A stretch of DNA of 7,374 nt, from assembly GCA_030535815.1 (NCBI GenBank), contig JAUNRD010000085.1, positions 1 through 7,374 on the forward strand, given 5' to 3'. This document shows positions 1 to 6,895 of this stretch, one piece after another (the first letter of the stretch is position 1; each line of letters opens with the position of its first letter). This DNA is from Clostridia bacterium (lineage in GTDB: Bacteria; Bacillota; Clostridia; CAKSNL01; HGM11501). Under the pieces are notes generated by a model. It saw nothing but the letters and a program-made list of their open reading frames with translations. It had not been told where the DNA came from and ran no database searches. Both the position numbers and the translations under genes were made by a program.

Positions 1-684
1 TTTATATTTGTAAACTATGACGATGTTCATCAGTACAAGCTGCATTCGGGAAAAACCGCCTACATAATAAACTGTGCCTTTCTTCCCCGTTTCTTAAATC
101 CTATGCTTGATTCCTGCCGTGATTTAGGCGAATGCTTAGCCTCGCATCCCTTTTATTTTCTGAAAGGTATGCTTAATGCAGACCCGGGGCGCTTTGTTTT
201 TAAGGACGACAAGCAGAAAAGGATAAGAAACCTCCTTGAAGATATGATCAAGGAATATGATACTTCAGACATCGGAAGCGAGGAAATTTTAAGAAGCCAC
301 TTAAATGAAATAATAATCCATGCTATGCGACAGATCACAGACAGGGATGTAAAATCCCGTGACGATTTGATACTGAGAGTTTTGCAGTACGGAAAGGAAA
401 ACATAAAGGTGCCGGACCTTTCCATAAACAAGTTTGCAGAAAAGGAAGGCATGAGCCGTCAGTATCTTTCCAGGCGATTCAAGCTTGTAACCGGCAAGAC
501 CTTTACTGACTATTTAAGAGGCCTCAGAATTAACCTTTGCTGCGGAGTGCTTTCCGCCACAGACCGTCCCATTACGGAAATTGCCGAAGAAGCAGGCTAT
601 CGTGATATGAACACATTTTACAAGCACTTTAAAATCGAGACGGGAATGTCCCCGAGTGAATACAAAAAATCCCTGAACCAATAG
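1..684 (+). CDS. AraC-family transcriptional regulator (5'-truncated by the window edge)
   Basis: The reading frame is open from base 1 and ends with TAG at 682-684, giving 227 visible residues; the true start lies outside the window. The first ATG in frame (103) is internal, because conserved-looking sequence precedes it (FIFVNYDDVHQYKLHSGKTA), which resembles the cupin-like ligand-binding arm of AraC regulators. The C-terminal ~100 residues carry the two helix-turn-helix units of the family: the first around INKFAEKEGMSRQYLSRRFK, the second around ITEIAEEAGYRDMNTFYKHFK, followed by the family signature end GMSPSEYKK. Such proteins bind a sugar or related ligand through the N-terminal domain and activate or repress adjacent genes. 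It converges on the minus-strand glycosidase gene and shares a terminator with it, so control of the neighbouring carbohydrate genes is a reasonable inference. The ligand cannot be read from the sequence. Confidence 0.93.
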   Translation, partial: FIFVNYDDVHQYKLHSGKTAYIINCAFLPRFLNPMLDSCRDLGECLASHPFYFLKGMLNADPGRFVFKDDKQKRIRNLLEDMIKEYDTSDIGSEEILRSHLNEIIIHAMRQITDRDVKSRDDLILRVLQYGKENIKVPDLSINKFAEKEGMSRQYLSRRFKLVTGKTFTDYLRGLRINLCCGVLSATDRPITEIAEEAGYRDMNTFYKHFKIETGMSPSEYKKSLNQ

Positions 685-697
685 CTTCAGGGATTTT
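666..697. terminator. Bidirectional rho-independent terminator between convergent genes
   Basis: A perfect 12-bp stem (AAAATCCCTGAA at 666-677 with TTCAGGGATTTT at 686-697) encloses an 8-nt loop that contains the TAG stop of the AraC gene. On the plus strand the stem is followed by CATTTTATTTTT. On the minus strand it ends in a run of six T (669-664). It therefore fits termination of both the AraC gene and the glycoside hydrolase gene, whose stop codon begins 4 bp beyond the stem. Confidence 0.85.
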
Positions 698-701
698 CAT
701 T

Positions 702-3527
702 TTATTTTTCAAGGCCGCAGGGCATTGTAACAAAATCATCGCTCCACGCATTATTACAGGTCACAAATCCATCGGGACCGCCACCCTTTCTGAAGGGAGT
801 TCTGTGCAGGGGCCCAAAGGTATTTCTTCTTGTCAGAGCAAGCTCGATTTCTATCTTTTCGCAAGGCTCAACCGTTACCTTGTAGGGCTTCCAGGCAAGG
901 ACCTTTCCGTTTACGCGGATTGCAGAAGCATTTCCCATAGAACTTAAAGTAAGGTTTGATTTTTCTTCTACCTTCTGATCGAAGATATAGGTGATTTTTC
1001 CGCCGTAGAGCATAAAGCCCTGAGTTGTTATATCGCCATAGGTGATTTTTTCAGGGGCTTCTTTTATAACTCCGTCATAAACGCCGAAGTTACCCAAGAT
1101 ATAAACTGCTTCAAGGTTTATCTTTTCTGTATAGATTCCCTTAACCGTAACGGTGTTTACACCTTTTTCGATTTTGATTTTTGCTTTTCTGAAGCAAGGG
1201 TCAACCCACCAGCCGTCCGTAAATGTAACATCTTTTCCGTTTACTTTTGCTTCATCCCATTCCGAGGCGAGGTACCCTTCTGTTTCAATCTCGGAGGTAA
1301 AGGAATATGTAAGCTCAAAGGGGAAATATTCCACCGTGGGATTTTTAGCTGTGTACCAGGGCTGATACATCGCTCCGCCACGGTAAGGAATACCTGCTTT
1401 AGTACGGAGATACCTGTCAATTTTGAGGATATCGTCCTCAAATTCTTCGCCTTCTGCAAGGCATTTTGCCTTTTCAACCACAAGCACATTAGGCTCATCA
1501 AGCTTGTATGTAAATTCATCGGAAAGTGTGATTTCAGGAAGGCTTTCTTCGTCTGATGCATCTGCATCATATACCTTGCCAACGGTGAAAAGCTTCATTT
1601 CGCCTGCATCTAAGGTAATTTCGCCCGTAAAGCTTACATTTTTAACTTTTCCGCTTTCAGGACACCACTCGGTAACTTTTCCTTCCGGGAAGGTGCAGTT
1701 AAAGGTTTTTCCGGCATCTTTATCCATATTAAGAAGGGCAACAAGATATGTTCCGTCATCACACTTCTTTACTGCAGAAAATACTGAAGGCTCATCAGCT
1801 GTTACTTTGCGGCCGCAAAGTATATCTTCCATCGTAGCATTTCCAAGGGTAACTTCTGCCTTTTCGGCGTCAATATACGAAGGAAGCTCCTCAGCAAAAA
1901 CTTTTCCTCCCGCCTTCTCAAATTCCTTAAGAAGCGAAAGTGTTGTGCTTCTCATTGTAAGCATACCCGAAACTATTACCTTTTTATATTCCGCATTACC
2001 AAACTTAATTACGCCGTTTTCAACTCTTGCCATTCTTGCAAGCATTTCCTCGTCACCGTAGTCAAATTCCACATTGTTTGAAAGAAGGAATCGGTACATA
2101 TCCGCATATTTTCTTTCAAGTTCAAGGCAGGCAGAATCCGTTGCTTCAAGCCATCTGCCCCAGCCTGCATAAATCTGACACCACATACTTTCAAGAGGGC
2201 TTATAACAAGCACATCCGCTGTGGATTCTCCCTCGCCTAAGAAGGATGCTATTCTTGCAAAATAATCTTCTAAATGCTTGTATTCCTTATACCAGGAGGA
2301 CTGATAGAATATACTTGCGGGATAATCTCTCTTACACTCACCCATCATTGTGTACCAGGAAAGGTGGGGGCATCTTAAGTTAATTCCCATAAGTGATTGC
2401 CAGTCGCCCATATTCTTATAATCTTCAATCCGCATGTCCCAGCCGGTTGCACCGTAAAGCTCGGACAAAAGATGCTTCTTTCCGCACTGATGTGCAACGG
2501 AGGAAAGCTGTTTTACAATGTTATAGTGGCTGTTCTGTCCTAAAATATCAACACCGGGATACTGCATATGCTCATAGCAACGCATAAGTGAGCCTGCCAT
2601 AATTGCACCTGCTGCCAGGGTATCCTCGTGAAGAAGATGACCTGTAAGTATTAAATTATTATCAAGACACCAATCGCTAATAGGCTTTACAAAGTTTTCA
2701 ATAAAAAGTGATGCCGCAGTTTCAGAATAATGCCACTTAACCTTTGATACATCCTCCCCGTCCTTTTTAAGGAAAAGTTCAGGAAGATGCTCCTTTAAGT
2801 CATAGCCCCATTTTTCTTTAAAAATTTCAAAGAAATTATCTGTGTAAGGAGCGCAGAATGTATAATCCATACCGTCCCTTACCACAGAAATCATAAGCTC
2901 GCCTCTGTGCGGCTCGTCCGTAAATATGCCCTTTATACTGCTTCCGATTTTTTCGCCGCAGTATTTTTTATACTTTTCGTGAGTGGAATTTATGAAGCCT
3001 TCAGTTGCTTCCTTTTTCATTGTGTCAAGGTATGTATTTCCGTTGTATTCGGGGCTAGTCGGTCTTTCGATAATTTCAAAGGAAATTATGTCTTTTCCGC
3101 TGGCCTTTTCTTTGTCATAAGGCTCAACATCATATACATTTACACCGTCAAGACGGCATGAAAAAGCGATAAAGGCATTATCAGTAAGCCCTTTATTCAT
3201 TCTTATAAATTTCTGGCGGTATTCTTTTTTTTCGGTAACAATTCCGCCTGCGGTGCCGGAAGGCCAGCGGTCCTCATCATAAAGCCAGTTTTCCATGCCG
3301 ACTTTATCACCGTATTCTGAGCAGGCGTTTATTATGTCAAACCACTCATCTCCGAGATACTCTGTAATAAGTCCGACTCTGGAATGCATAAAATAGCCGC
3401 CAAAGCCCATTTCACGAAGGATATCCACCTGTCTTATAATCTCTTCCTTTGAAAGTTTTCCGTTCCAGGACCAGAAGGGTTTTGCACGGTATTCACTGCC
3501 GGGATTTTCAAAGCGTTTCTTATCCAT
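702..3527 (-). CDS. GH106-like glycoside hydrolase (alpha-L-rhamnosidase-related), cytoplasmic
   Basis: This 941-aa protein has the N-terminal signature of glycosyl hydrolases related to family GH106: KPFWSWNGKLSKEEIIRQ (residues 16-33) followed by MGFGGYFMHSR (40-50), the first strands of a TIM-barrel-type catalytic domain. Candidate catalytic carboxylates lie in GIFTDEP (E205) and LLSELYG (E356); these are picked by motif, not by alignment. Residues ~490-550 (…YKKVIVSGMLTM…AGGKVFAEELP) resemble the amidotransferase-like accessory domain seen in these large enzymes. Next come a beta-sandwich (~600-680) and a C-terminal galactose-binding-like region (~740-941). No signal peptide is seen, so it should act on an imported glycoside in the cytoplasm. 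The ATG at 3527 is fixed by AAGGAGG (3535-3541) with 7-nt spacing. It has its own promoter within an inverted repeat and lies downstream of the isomerase and propeller genes. Related enzymes include rhamnosidases, but the exact sugar is uncertain. Confidence 0.85.
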   Translation of the reverse strand: MDKKRFENPGSEYRAKPFWSWNGKLSKEEIIRQVDILREMGFGGYFMHSRVGLITEYLGDEWFDIINACSEYGDKVGMENWLYDEDRWPSGTAGGIVTEKKEYRQKFIRMNKGLTDNAFIAFSCRLDGVNVYDVEPYDKEKASGKDIISFEIIERPTSPEYNGNTYLDTMKKEATEGFINSTHEKYKKYCGEKIGSSIKGIFTDEPHRGELMISVVRDGMDYTFCAPYTDNFFEIFKEKWGYDLKEHLPELFLKKDGEDVSKVKWHYSETAASLFIENFVKPISDWCLDNNLILTGHLLHEDTLAAGAIMAGSLMRCYEHMQYPGVDILGQNSHYNIVKQLSSVAHQCGKKHLLSELYGATGWDMRIEDYKNMGDWQSLMGINLRCPHLSWYTMMGECKRDYPASIFYQSSWYKEYKHLEDYFARIASFLGEGESTADVLVISPLESMWCQIYAGWGRWLEATDSACLELERKYADMYRFLLSNNVEFDYGDEEMLARMARVENGVIKFGNAEYKKVIVSGMLTMRSTTLSLLKEFEKAGGKVFAEELPSYIDAEKAEVTLGNATMEDILCGRKVTADEPSVFSAVKKCDDGTYLVALLNMDKDAGKTFNCTFPEGKVTEWCPESGKVKNVSFTGEITLDAGEMKLFTVGKVYDADASDEESLPEITLSDEFTYKLDEPNVLVVEKAKCLAEGEEFEDDILKIDRYLRTKAGIPYRGGAMYQPWYTAKNPTVEYFPFELTYSFTSEIETEGYLASEWDEAKVNGKDVTFTDGWWVDPCFRKAKIKIEKGVNTVTVKGIYTEKINLEAVYILGNFGVYDGVIKEAPEKITYGDITTQGFMLYGGKITYIFDQKVEEKSNLTLSSMGNASAIRVNGKVLAWKPYKVTVEPCEKIEIELALTRRNTFGPLHRTPFRKGGGPDGFVTCNNAWSDDFVTMPCGLEK

Positions 3528-3547
3528 ACTGATGCCTCCTTAAAAAT

Positions 3548-3585
3548 AAAGGTATACTGCTTTAATTATACAGCAGTATACCTTT
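3548..3585. repeat. 38-bp perfect inverted repeat: candidate operator and/or terminator
   Basis: Two perfect 14-bp arms (AAAGGTATACTGCT at 3548-3561 and AGCAGTATACCTTT at 3572-3585) flank a 10-bp centre. Each arm contains the self-palindromic hexamer GTATAC, with centres 24 bp apart. On the minus strand the hairpin follows the stop of the propeller gene by 13 bp and is trailed by ATTTTTA, so it can act as a weak terminator for that gene. As DNA, one arm lies between the -35 and -10 boxes of the next gene's promoter and the other covers the expected start site, the classic place for a repressor operator. Both roles are compatible. Confidence 0.7.
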
Positions 3586-3593
3586 GTTGTAAA
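3565..3593 (-). promoter_or_regulatory. Sigma-A-type promoter for the GH106-like gene
   Basis: Read on the minus strand, TTTACA (3588-3593, five of six consensus bases) and TATAAT (3565-3570, six of six) are separated by 17 bp. The expected start is near 3558-3560, giving a leader of about 30 nt that includes the AAGGAGG ribosome binding site. The -10 box sits in the centre of a perfect inverted repeat, so the gene can be expressed separately from the upstream pair and probably under its own repressor. Confidence 0.72.
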
Positions 3594-3598
3594 GTTAT

Positions 3599-4705
3599 TT
3601 ATTCAATATGTGCTTTATATCTTGTAACATCTGTTCCAGTGTGGTTTGTAAGGAAGGAAACTCTGTCTCCCTTTGCGTAGCTCGGCTGTGTATCCGTATC
3701 ATCCGACACCAATGCCACATAGTGGTTTCCGAAGGGCTTACCTTCATATTCCTGAACGTATACCTCTCCCCAGTTAACTAAATCCGTGCTTATGCGCATC
3801 TGTGTTTCGTGCTTTACCATTTTTTCTGTTACAGTGGGATCGGCATAGGATGCGGTCATCAGATAAACCCCATATTTTTCAAGGTAAATTACCCTGGGAT
3901 GCCATGAGTTATATGCAATGGGAGTTTCTTTACCGAAATTACCGGGCTCTGTAAATGCACCGTTATAATATTTCACAAAGTCTCCCATTATACCGTCCTC
4001 ACGACGTCTTGTTCTTGCAACATAAACATCCACGTTTTTAAGGCTTACAACTGCTCTGTTGGCACGGATGATGTTGTAGAATATGTAGATGTATTCATCA
4101 TCAATATAGGTTGAAAAGTCACCGCTTCCGCAGGAGAAAACATCCCCTGTCTGACCAAGTACGTTTCCTGCACCGGGGTTAAAAGTATCTGTAAAGCAAA
4201 CCTCTTCAGATGTCAATACCCAGCGGTCAAAGGTCCAGTTTTTACCCTCGTCGTCGGAGTGCATAAGACCGATATGACGAAAATCCCAGTCGCACTTGGG
4301 AGTATCGCAATATCCTTCCGCATCATAGCCCGTGCCTTTGCCGTTCCAGCCTGTTTCATTATGGAAAAAACAGAAAAAGCGGTGTGTTACAGGGCAGATA
4401 TAAAGACCGAAGGGCCACATACTACCTCTTGCCTTTACACCTTCGGGATAACACACACCGTCAAAGGCAAAATCCGCGTGCCCTACGCAGAAGTTGAGAT
4501 TTATGGGGTACACCTTTTTGATATCGTCAAGGCTTGTTCCCTTGAACATTGCAATTTCACCCATATGGGAGTGACCGCTCATTGCCCAGAGGCTGCCGTC
4601 CTTATCACGGTACATAGGTGTTGTTCCGTCCTGATAAATTCTGTCACTGTTCAAAAAGGCGGTGGGCATAGATTCTTCAATTACTATGTTGATTTTCTTT
4701 TCCAT
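3599..4705 (-). CDS. Asp-box beta-propeller glycosidase-like (sialidase/BNR-type) protein
   Basis: The protein is 368 aa from the ATG at 4705. Its sequence is rich in short beta-strand blocks, as expected of a five- or six-bladed propeller glycosidase. A clear Asp-box, SDDEGKNW, lies at about residues 150-157 and a degenerate one, STDLVNW, near residue 305. These boxes are typical of sialidase/BNR-repeat folds. Other conserved-looking blocks are DGSLWAMSGHSHMGE near the N-terminus and SWHPRVIYLEKYGVYLM. The frame is open 18 codons further upstream to 4759, but that stretch overlaps the upstream gene and lacks a ribosome site, whereas the ATG at 4705 has GAGGAG 7 nt upstream. No signal peptide is seen. 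It follows the isomerase gene with a 4-nt gap and is probably translationally coupled. The substrate is not evident; a glycosidase or a non-catalytic propeller are both possible. Confidence 0.75.
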   Translation of the reverse strand: MEKKINIVIEESMPTAFLNSDRIYQDGTTPMYRDKDGSLWAMSGHSHMGEIAMFKGTSLDDIKKVYPINLNFCVGHADFAFDGVCYPEGVKARGSMWPFGLYICPVTHRFFCFFHNETGWNGKGTGYDAEGYCDTPKCDWDFRHIGLMHSDDEGKNWTFDRWVLTSEEVCFTDTFNPGAGNVLGQTGDVFSCGSGDFSTYIDDEYIYIFYNIIRANRAVVSLKNVDVYVARTRRREDGIMGDFVKYYNGAFTEPGNFGKETPIAYNSWHPRVIYLEKYGVYLMTASYADPTVTEKMVKHETQMRISTDLVNWGEVYVQEYEGKPFGNHYVALVSDDTDTQPSYAKGDRVSFLTNHTGTDVTRYKAHIE

Positions 4706-4709
4706 ATCC

Positions 4710-5624
4710 TTACTCCTCATATAAATCATATTTTTCAAGAATGTATTTACCTGTATCAAACATCAGCTTTTCAAGCTGCTTCTGCATAAAGAGCTGAGGC
4801 TCTAAAAGCCTTGTATCTTTTTCAAATACGCGTCTGTTTCCGAGCCAGTATCTGCTGTGACGAAGACAGCTGGATGCTTCAAACGTAAAATATCCGCTAT
4901 AACCCGAATCAATAAGGGCGTGCATAACGTCATCCATATTAATTGTTCCGCAATACGGAATCAGATGTTCATCTCTATGTCCGCCGTTATCATGTACATG
5001 AAGGGCGTAAAGCTCGTCCCCCAAGGTCATAATTTCGTCATACTGATTTCCTTCGCAGTTGGCGTGGCCTGTGTCCCAACAAGCATGAAAAAGCGGATGA
5101 TCAACGTATTTCACAAATTCAAGCATATCGCTTCCGCTGTTTGTAAAATACATCCCGCCCATATTTGCCTTTGTGCTGTTTTCACAAAGCACGTTTACGC
5201 CGCATTTTTCCATTGTCGGAATAAGCTTTCTGAAAAATTCTCTGTTCCTTTCAAAATACTCTTCCTTGGAAATTTCCTTAAGCATCCCTGCGTGAACAAC
5301 CGTATTCTTTATCCCAATTTCACCGCAGACTTCAATGGAGCGGATTGTAGTTTTAAGCAGATAATCAAACTTTTCTCCTTTCTCAAGCGGGTTTCCTCCC
5401 GGAGAATGTGCCTGAATAAAGGTGGCCCCAAGGCTTTCTGCATAGGATTTTAAGCTTTTTGCATTTTCCTTCCAGTTGTCGCTTACTAAAAGTGCATCAT
5501 TTTTGTCAGCTGTATACAAATCAAGGTCAAGATATAAAAATCCCGCCTCGCATACATGCTTCACTCTTTCTTCATAAGTATCGCAGTATCCTCTGAAATC
5601 GCCAAGTGTTGTTGCAAGTTTCAT
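4710..5624 (-). CDS. Sugar phosphate isomerase/epimerase (xylose-isomerase-like TIM barrel)
   Basis: This 304-aa protein matches the AP-endonuclease-2/xylose-isomerase-like TIM-barrel family in length and motif order. Candidate divalent-metal ligands sit at the ends of successive barrel strands: E148 (VLCENS), D184 (CWDTGHAN), H211 (LHVHDN) and E249 (FTFEAS). Other strand-end histidines are H73 (IQAHSPGG) and H111 (VVHAG). Members isomerise or epimerise free or phosphorylated sugars, inositols and related polyols; the substrate here is unknown. It is first in the minus-strand unit, with its own promoter at 5646-5674 and AAGGAGG (5632-5638) 7 nt before the ATG. Only 4 nt separate it from the propeller gene, which suggests a two-step route from an imported glycoside to a central-metabolism sugar. 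Confidence 0.88.
   Translation of the reverse strand: MKLATTLGDFRGYCDTYEERVKHVCEAGFLYLDLDLYTADKNDALLVSDNWKENAKSLKSYAESLGATFIQAHSPGGNPLEKGEKFDYLLKTTIRSIEVCGEIGIKNTVVHAGMLKEISKEEYFERNREFFRKLIPTMEKCGVNVLCENSTKANMGGMYFTNSGSDMLEFVKYVDHPLFHACWDTGHANCEGNQYDEIMTLGDELYALHVHDNGGHRDEHLIPYCGTINMDDVMHALIDSGYSGYFTFEASSCLRHSRYWLGNRRVFEKDTRLLEPQLFMQKQLEKLMFDTGKYILEKYDLYEE
4713..4718 (-). promoter_or_regulatory. Ribosome binding site fixing the start of the beta-propeller gene
   Basis: GAGGAG on the minus strand encodes the last two Glu codons of the upstream isomerase and lies 7 nt before the ATG at 4705. It selects 4705 over the upstream in-frame ATG at 4759 and couples the two genes. Confidence 0.8.
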
Positions 5625-5645
5625 ATTATCTCCTCCTTAAAATTC

Positions 5646-5674
5646 ATTTTAACACGATGTAAAATTCAAGTCAA
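5646..5674 (-). promoter_or_regulatory. Sigma-A-type promoter for the isomerase/propeller operon
   Basis: On the minus strand, TTGACT (5669-5674, five of six) and TAAAAT (5646-5651, five of six) are separated by 17 bp. The start site is expected near 5639-5640, so the leader is very short and begins just before the AAGGAGG site at 5632-5638. No inverted repeat comparable to the one at 3548-3585 is seen here. Confidence 0.72.
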
Positions 5675-5723
5675 CAGTTTATATTTCATAATTTGGTAAT
5701 ATAGTTCACTTTTTTTAATAAAA

Positions 5724-5747
5724 AAGCGAATGCCGCTGCATCCGCTT
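5724..5747 (-). terminator. Rho-independent terminator of the retron RT transcript
   Basis: On the minus strand, AAGCGGATGC pairs with GCATTCGCTT (10 bp including one G-U) around the loop AGCG. A run of six T (5725-5720) begins within the last two stem bases. The stem overlaps the RT stop codon TAA (5746-5748). It separates the retron from the carbohydrate operon downstream. Confidence 0.85.
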
Positions 5748-6669
5748 ATTTCAGCTTATAAATTATATTTCTGACAAATTCTCTGTAGTTTTTCATTTCT
5801 TCATTACCGGGAGAAACCGAAAGAACATAGTTAATTCTTCCGAAAAGACTCATAAGATACTTATACTTATCCATATTGCTTCCGATTCTGGAAAGATGAG
5901 CTTCTACACCGTACTTTTCAATATAGTAAACTTCACTTCTGATTTTTCTGCGATAGTCCTTTGATACAGAAAGCTTTTCATTTACAACAATTCCGGTAAC
6001 TTCTTTCCTTTGTCCGTTTTTAAGAAAAGCGGTCTTTTTTCTGTTTAAGAAAAAGCCTTCTTTTTTAAGTGCATCCTCAACCTCCACTATTACCTCTTTC
6101 GGTTCAAATTCACCGGAGAAAGTTAAATCATCGCAGTATCTGGTATATGTAATATTCTTTTTTTCACACCAGGAACCGATATAATAATCAAAATCCCTTA
6201 GGATTATATTTGATATGGCAGGAGAAGTCGGTGCCCCCTGTGGAACTGAATCCTCATAAATACAAAGAGCAGTAAGTAATATTCTGTTTGCTTCGGAATA
6301 TTTTTCTTTTGGAAAAACTTTGTTTTTTACAGCAGGGAAAATTATTGAGTCAAAAAAATGATTTATATCAAGCTTTAGAATACACCTTTTCCCAAGATGT
6401 GCTTTTGCATTGACAACAGGAGAAGCACAAACCCTGTAGGCTGTGGCATAAGGTGATATTTCCTCGTTTATAAGTATTTTTTCCGCAATGCTTTTTTGTA
6501 TTCTTTTTAAGAGTTCATCAGGCACAGAAAGCTTTCTTTCCGTGCCGTCTTTTTTTGGAATTGATACCTCATGGTAATGTTTTCTGACATTTCGTGCCAC
6601 GGAATAAAGCGTCCTTGCGGAAAAGCCAAGATCCGTTGTCAAGGAGGAAAGCTCCCTATATACTATCAT
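5746..6669 (-). CDS. Retron-type reverse transcriptase
   Basis: Counted from the ATG at 6669 the protein is 307 aa, the usual size of a stand-alone retron RT. Motifs in order are NAxxH (N87-AKA-H91), a retron hallmark, immediately before the motif A block LKLDINHFFDS with catalytic D101; QGAPTSP at 144-150; the active site YCDD at 178-181 followed by LTFS; and VTG at 224-226, the second retron hallmark. The enzyme copies the msd part of its own non-coding RNA into short single-stranded DNA (msDNA) primed from a branching guanosine. The frame is open to an ATG at 6855, but that stretch lies over the structured RNA, has no ribosome site and shows no RT homology. AAAGGAGG (6680-6687) lies 10 nt before 6669. 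Only an RT domain is present; no fused effector is seen. YCDD is a variant of the more common YADD, with both Asp kept. Confidence 0.93.
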   Translation of the reverse strand: MIVYRELSSLTTDLGFSARTLYSVARNVRKHYHEVSIPKKDGTERKLSVPDELLKRIQKSIAEKILINEEISPYATAYRVCASPVVNAKAHLGKRCILKLDINHFFDSIIFPAVKNKVFPKEKYSEANRILLTALCIYEDSVPQGAPTSPAISNIILRDFDYYIGSWCEKKNITYTRYCDDLTFSGEFEPKEVIVEVEDALKKEGFFLNRKKTAFLKNGQRKEVTGIVVNEKLSVSKDYRRKIRSEVYYIEKYGVEAHLSRIGSNMDKYKYLMSLFGRINYVLSVSPGNEEMKNYREFVRNIIYKLK

Positions 6670-6679
6670 ATTAAGCTTT

Positions 6680-6687
6680 CCTCCTTT
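6680..6687 (-). promoter_or_regulatory. Ribosome binding site fixing the RT start at 6669
   Basis: AAAGGAGG on the minus strand sits 10 nt upstream of the ATG at 6667-6669. The upstream in-frame ATG at 6855 is preceded by GCATCAGTGT, with no purine-rich site. It therefore places the start directly before the first RT-like residues. Confidence 0.8.
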
Positions 6688-6714
6688 CGTTTTCGGCAGA
6701 GCAAAACATAAGAA

Positions 6715-6879
6715 AATCTTTTGTGGTAAGCTGTAACTTTTGGCCCATGAAGTGGGCTTTATTACAGCGGCACCACATAGATGGAACGAAGTGACTTTTT
6801 TATCTTTTATGTAACCCGGGGCGACTCGCCCAAGGCGCCAAACAAGGTCTGACATACACTGATGCTCTGCTTAAAGATT
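6715..6879 (-). repeat. a1/a2 inverted repeat of the retron RNA
   Basis: On the minus strand, AATCTTT (6879-6873) near the RNA 5' end is exactly complementary to AAAGATT (6721-6715) after the msd hairpin. It lies in the place expected for the a1/a2 stem, with AGC following a1. The stem is short (7 bp) and AT-rich. A competing GC-rich 8-bp pair, GCAGAGCA (6870-6863) with TGCTCTGC (6703-6696), also exists, so the assignment is tentative. Confidence 0.55.
6722..6777 (-). other. msd hairpin: predicted template of the msDNA
   Basis: Nested perfect pairings build a long stem. The outer 6 bp are TGTGGT (plus strand 6722-6727) with ACCACA (6772-6777). A small asymmetric loop (2 nt and 3 nt) follows, then 7 bp GCTGTAA (6730-6736) with TTACAGC (6762-6768). 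An internal loop leads to 5 bp GCCCA (6743-6747) with TGGGC (6753-6757) around a 5-nt tip. The plus strand here reads as the predicted msDNA sequence. Its 5' end should lie next to a2 at about 6722; its 3' end may extend past 6777. Confidence 0.75.
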
Positions 6880-6895
6880 AACGGGCGTGTCAATT

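Larger units (their letters stand above)
6696..6890 (-). ncRNA. Retron non-coding RNA (msr-msd)
   Basis: The RNA is expected to start near 6888-6890, just after the -10 box, and to end at 6715 or 6696 depending on which a2 is used. Candidate a1 is AATCTTT (minus strand 6879-6873), complementary to a2 AAAGATT (6721-6715). Two bases after a1 comes AGC, whose G (6870) is the candidate branching guanosine, as in other retrons. The msr part then has a GC-rich hairpin at 6835-6815: GGGCG and CGCCC around AGT, extended past one mismatch by CCT with GGG. A weaker hairpin follows (CATA…GAT pairing with ATC…TATG, 6811-6776). The msd hairpin lies immediately inside a2. It directly precedes the RT gene on the same strand. 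The boundaries are inferred, not measured. Confidence 0.82.

Noticed and set aside
1423..2061. 212-aa open frame on the plus strand inside the GH106-like gene
   Set aside because: It is antisense to a well-supported 941-aa gene, Ser-rich in the way reverse-complement frames often are, and lacks a ribosome site or recognisable domain.
4706..4759. Upstream extension of the beta-propeller gene to the ATG at 4759
   Set aside because: It overlaps the end of the isomerase gene, encodes no propeller-like sequence and has no ribosome site, while GAGGAG sits 7 nt before the ATG at 4705.
4857..5453. 198-aa open frame on the plus strand antisense to the isomerase
   Set aside because: The opposite strand encodes a clear TIM-barrel enzyme with metal-site motifs; this frame shows no domain and no start signal.
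5746..6669. Group II intron or diversity-generating retroelement RT
   Set aside because: No maturase or endonuclease domain, no intron RNA structure and no template/variable repeat pair were seen; NAxxH and VTG point to a retron.
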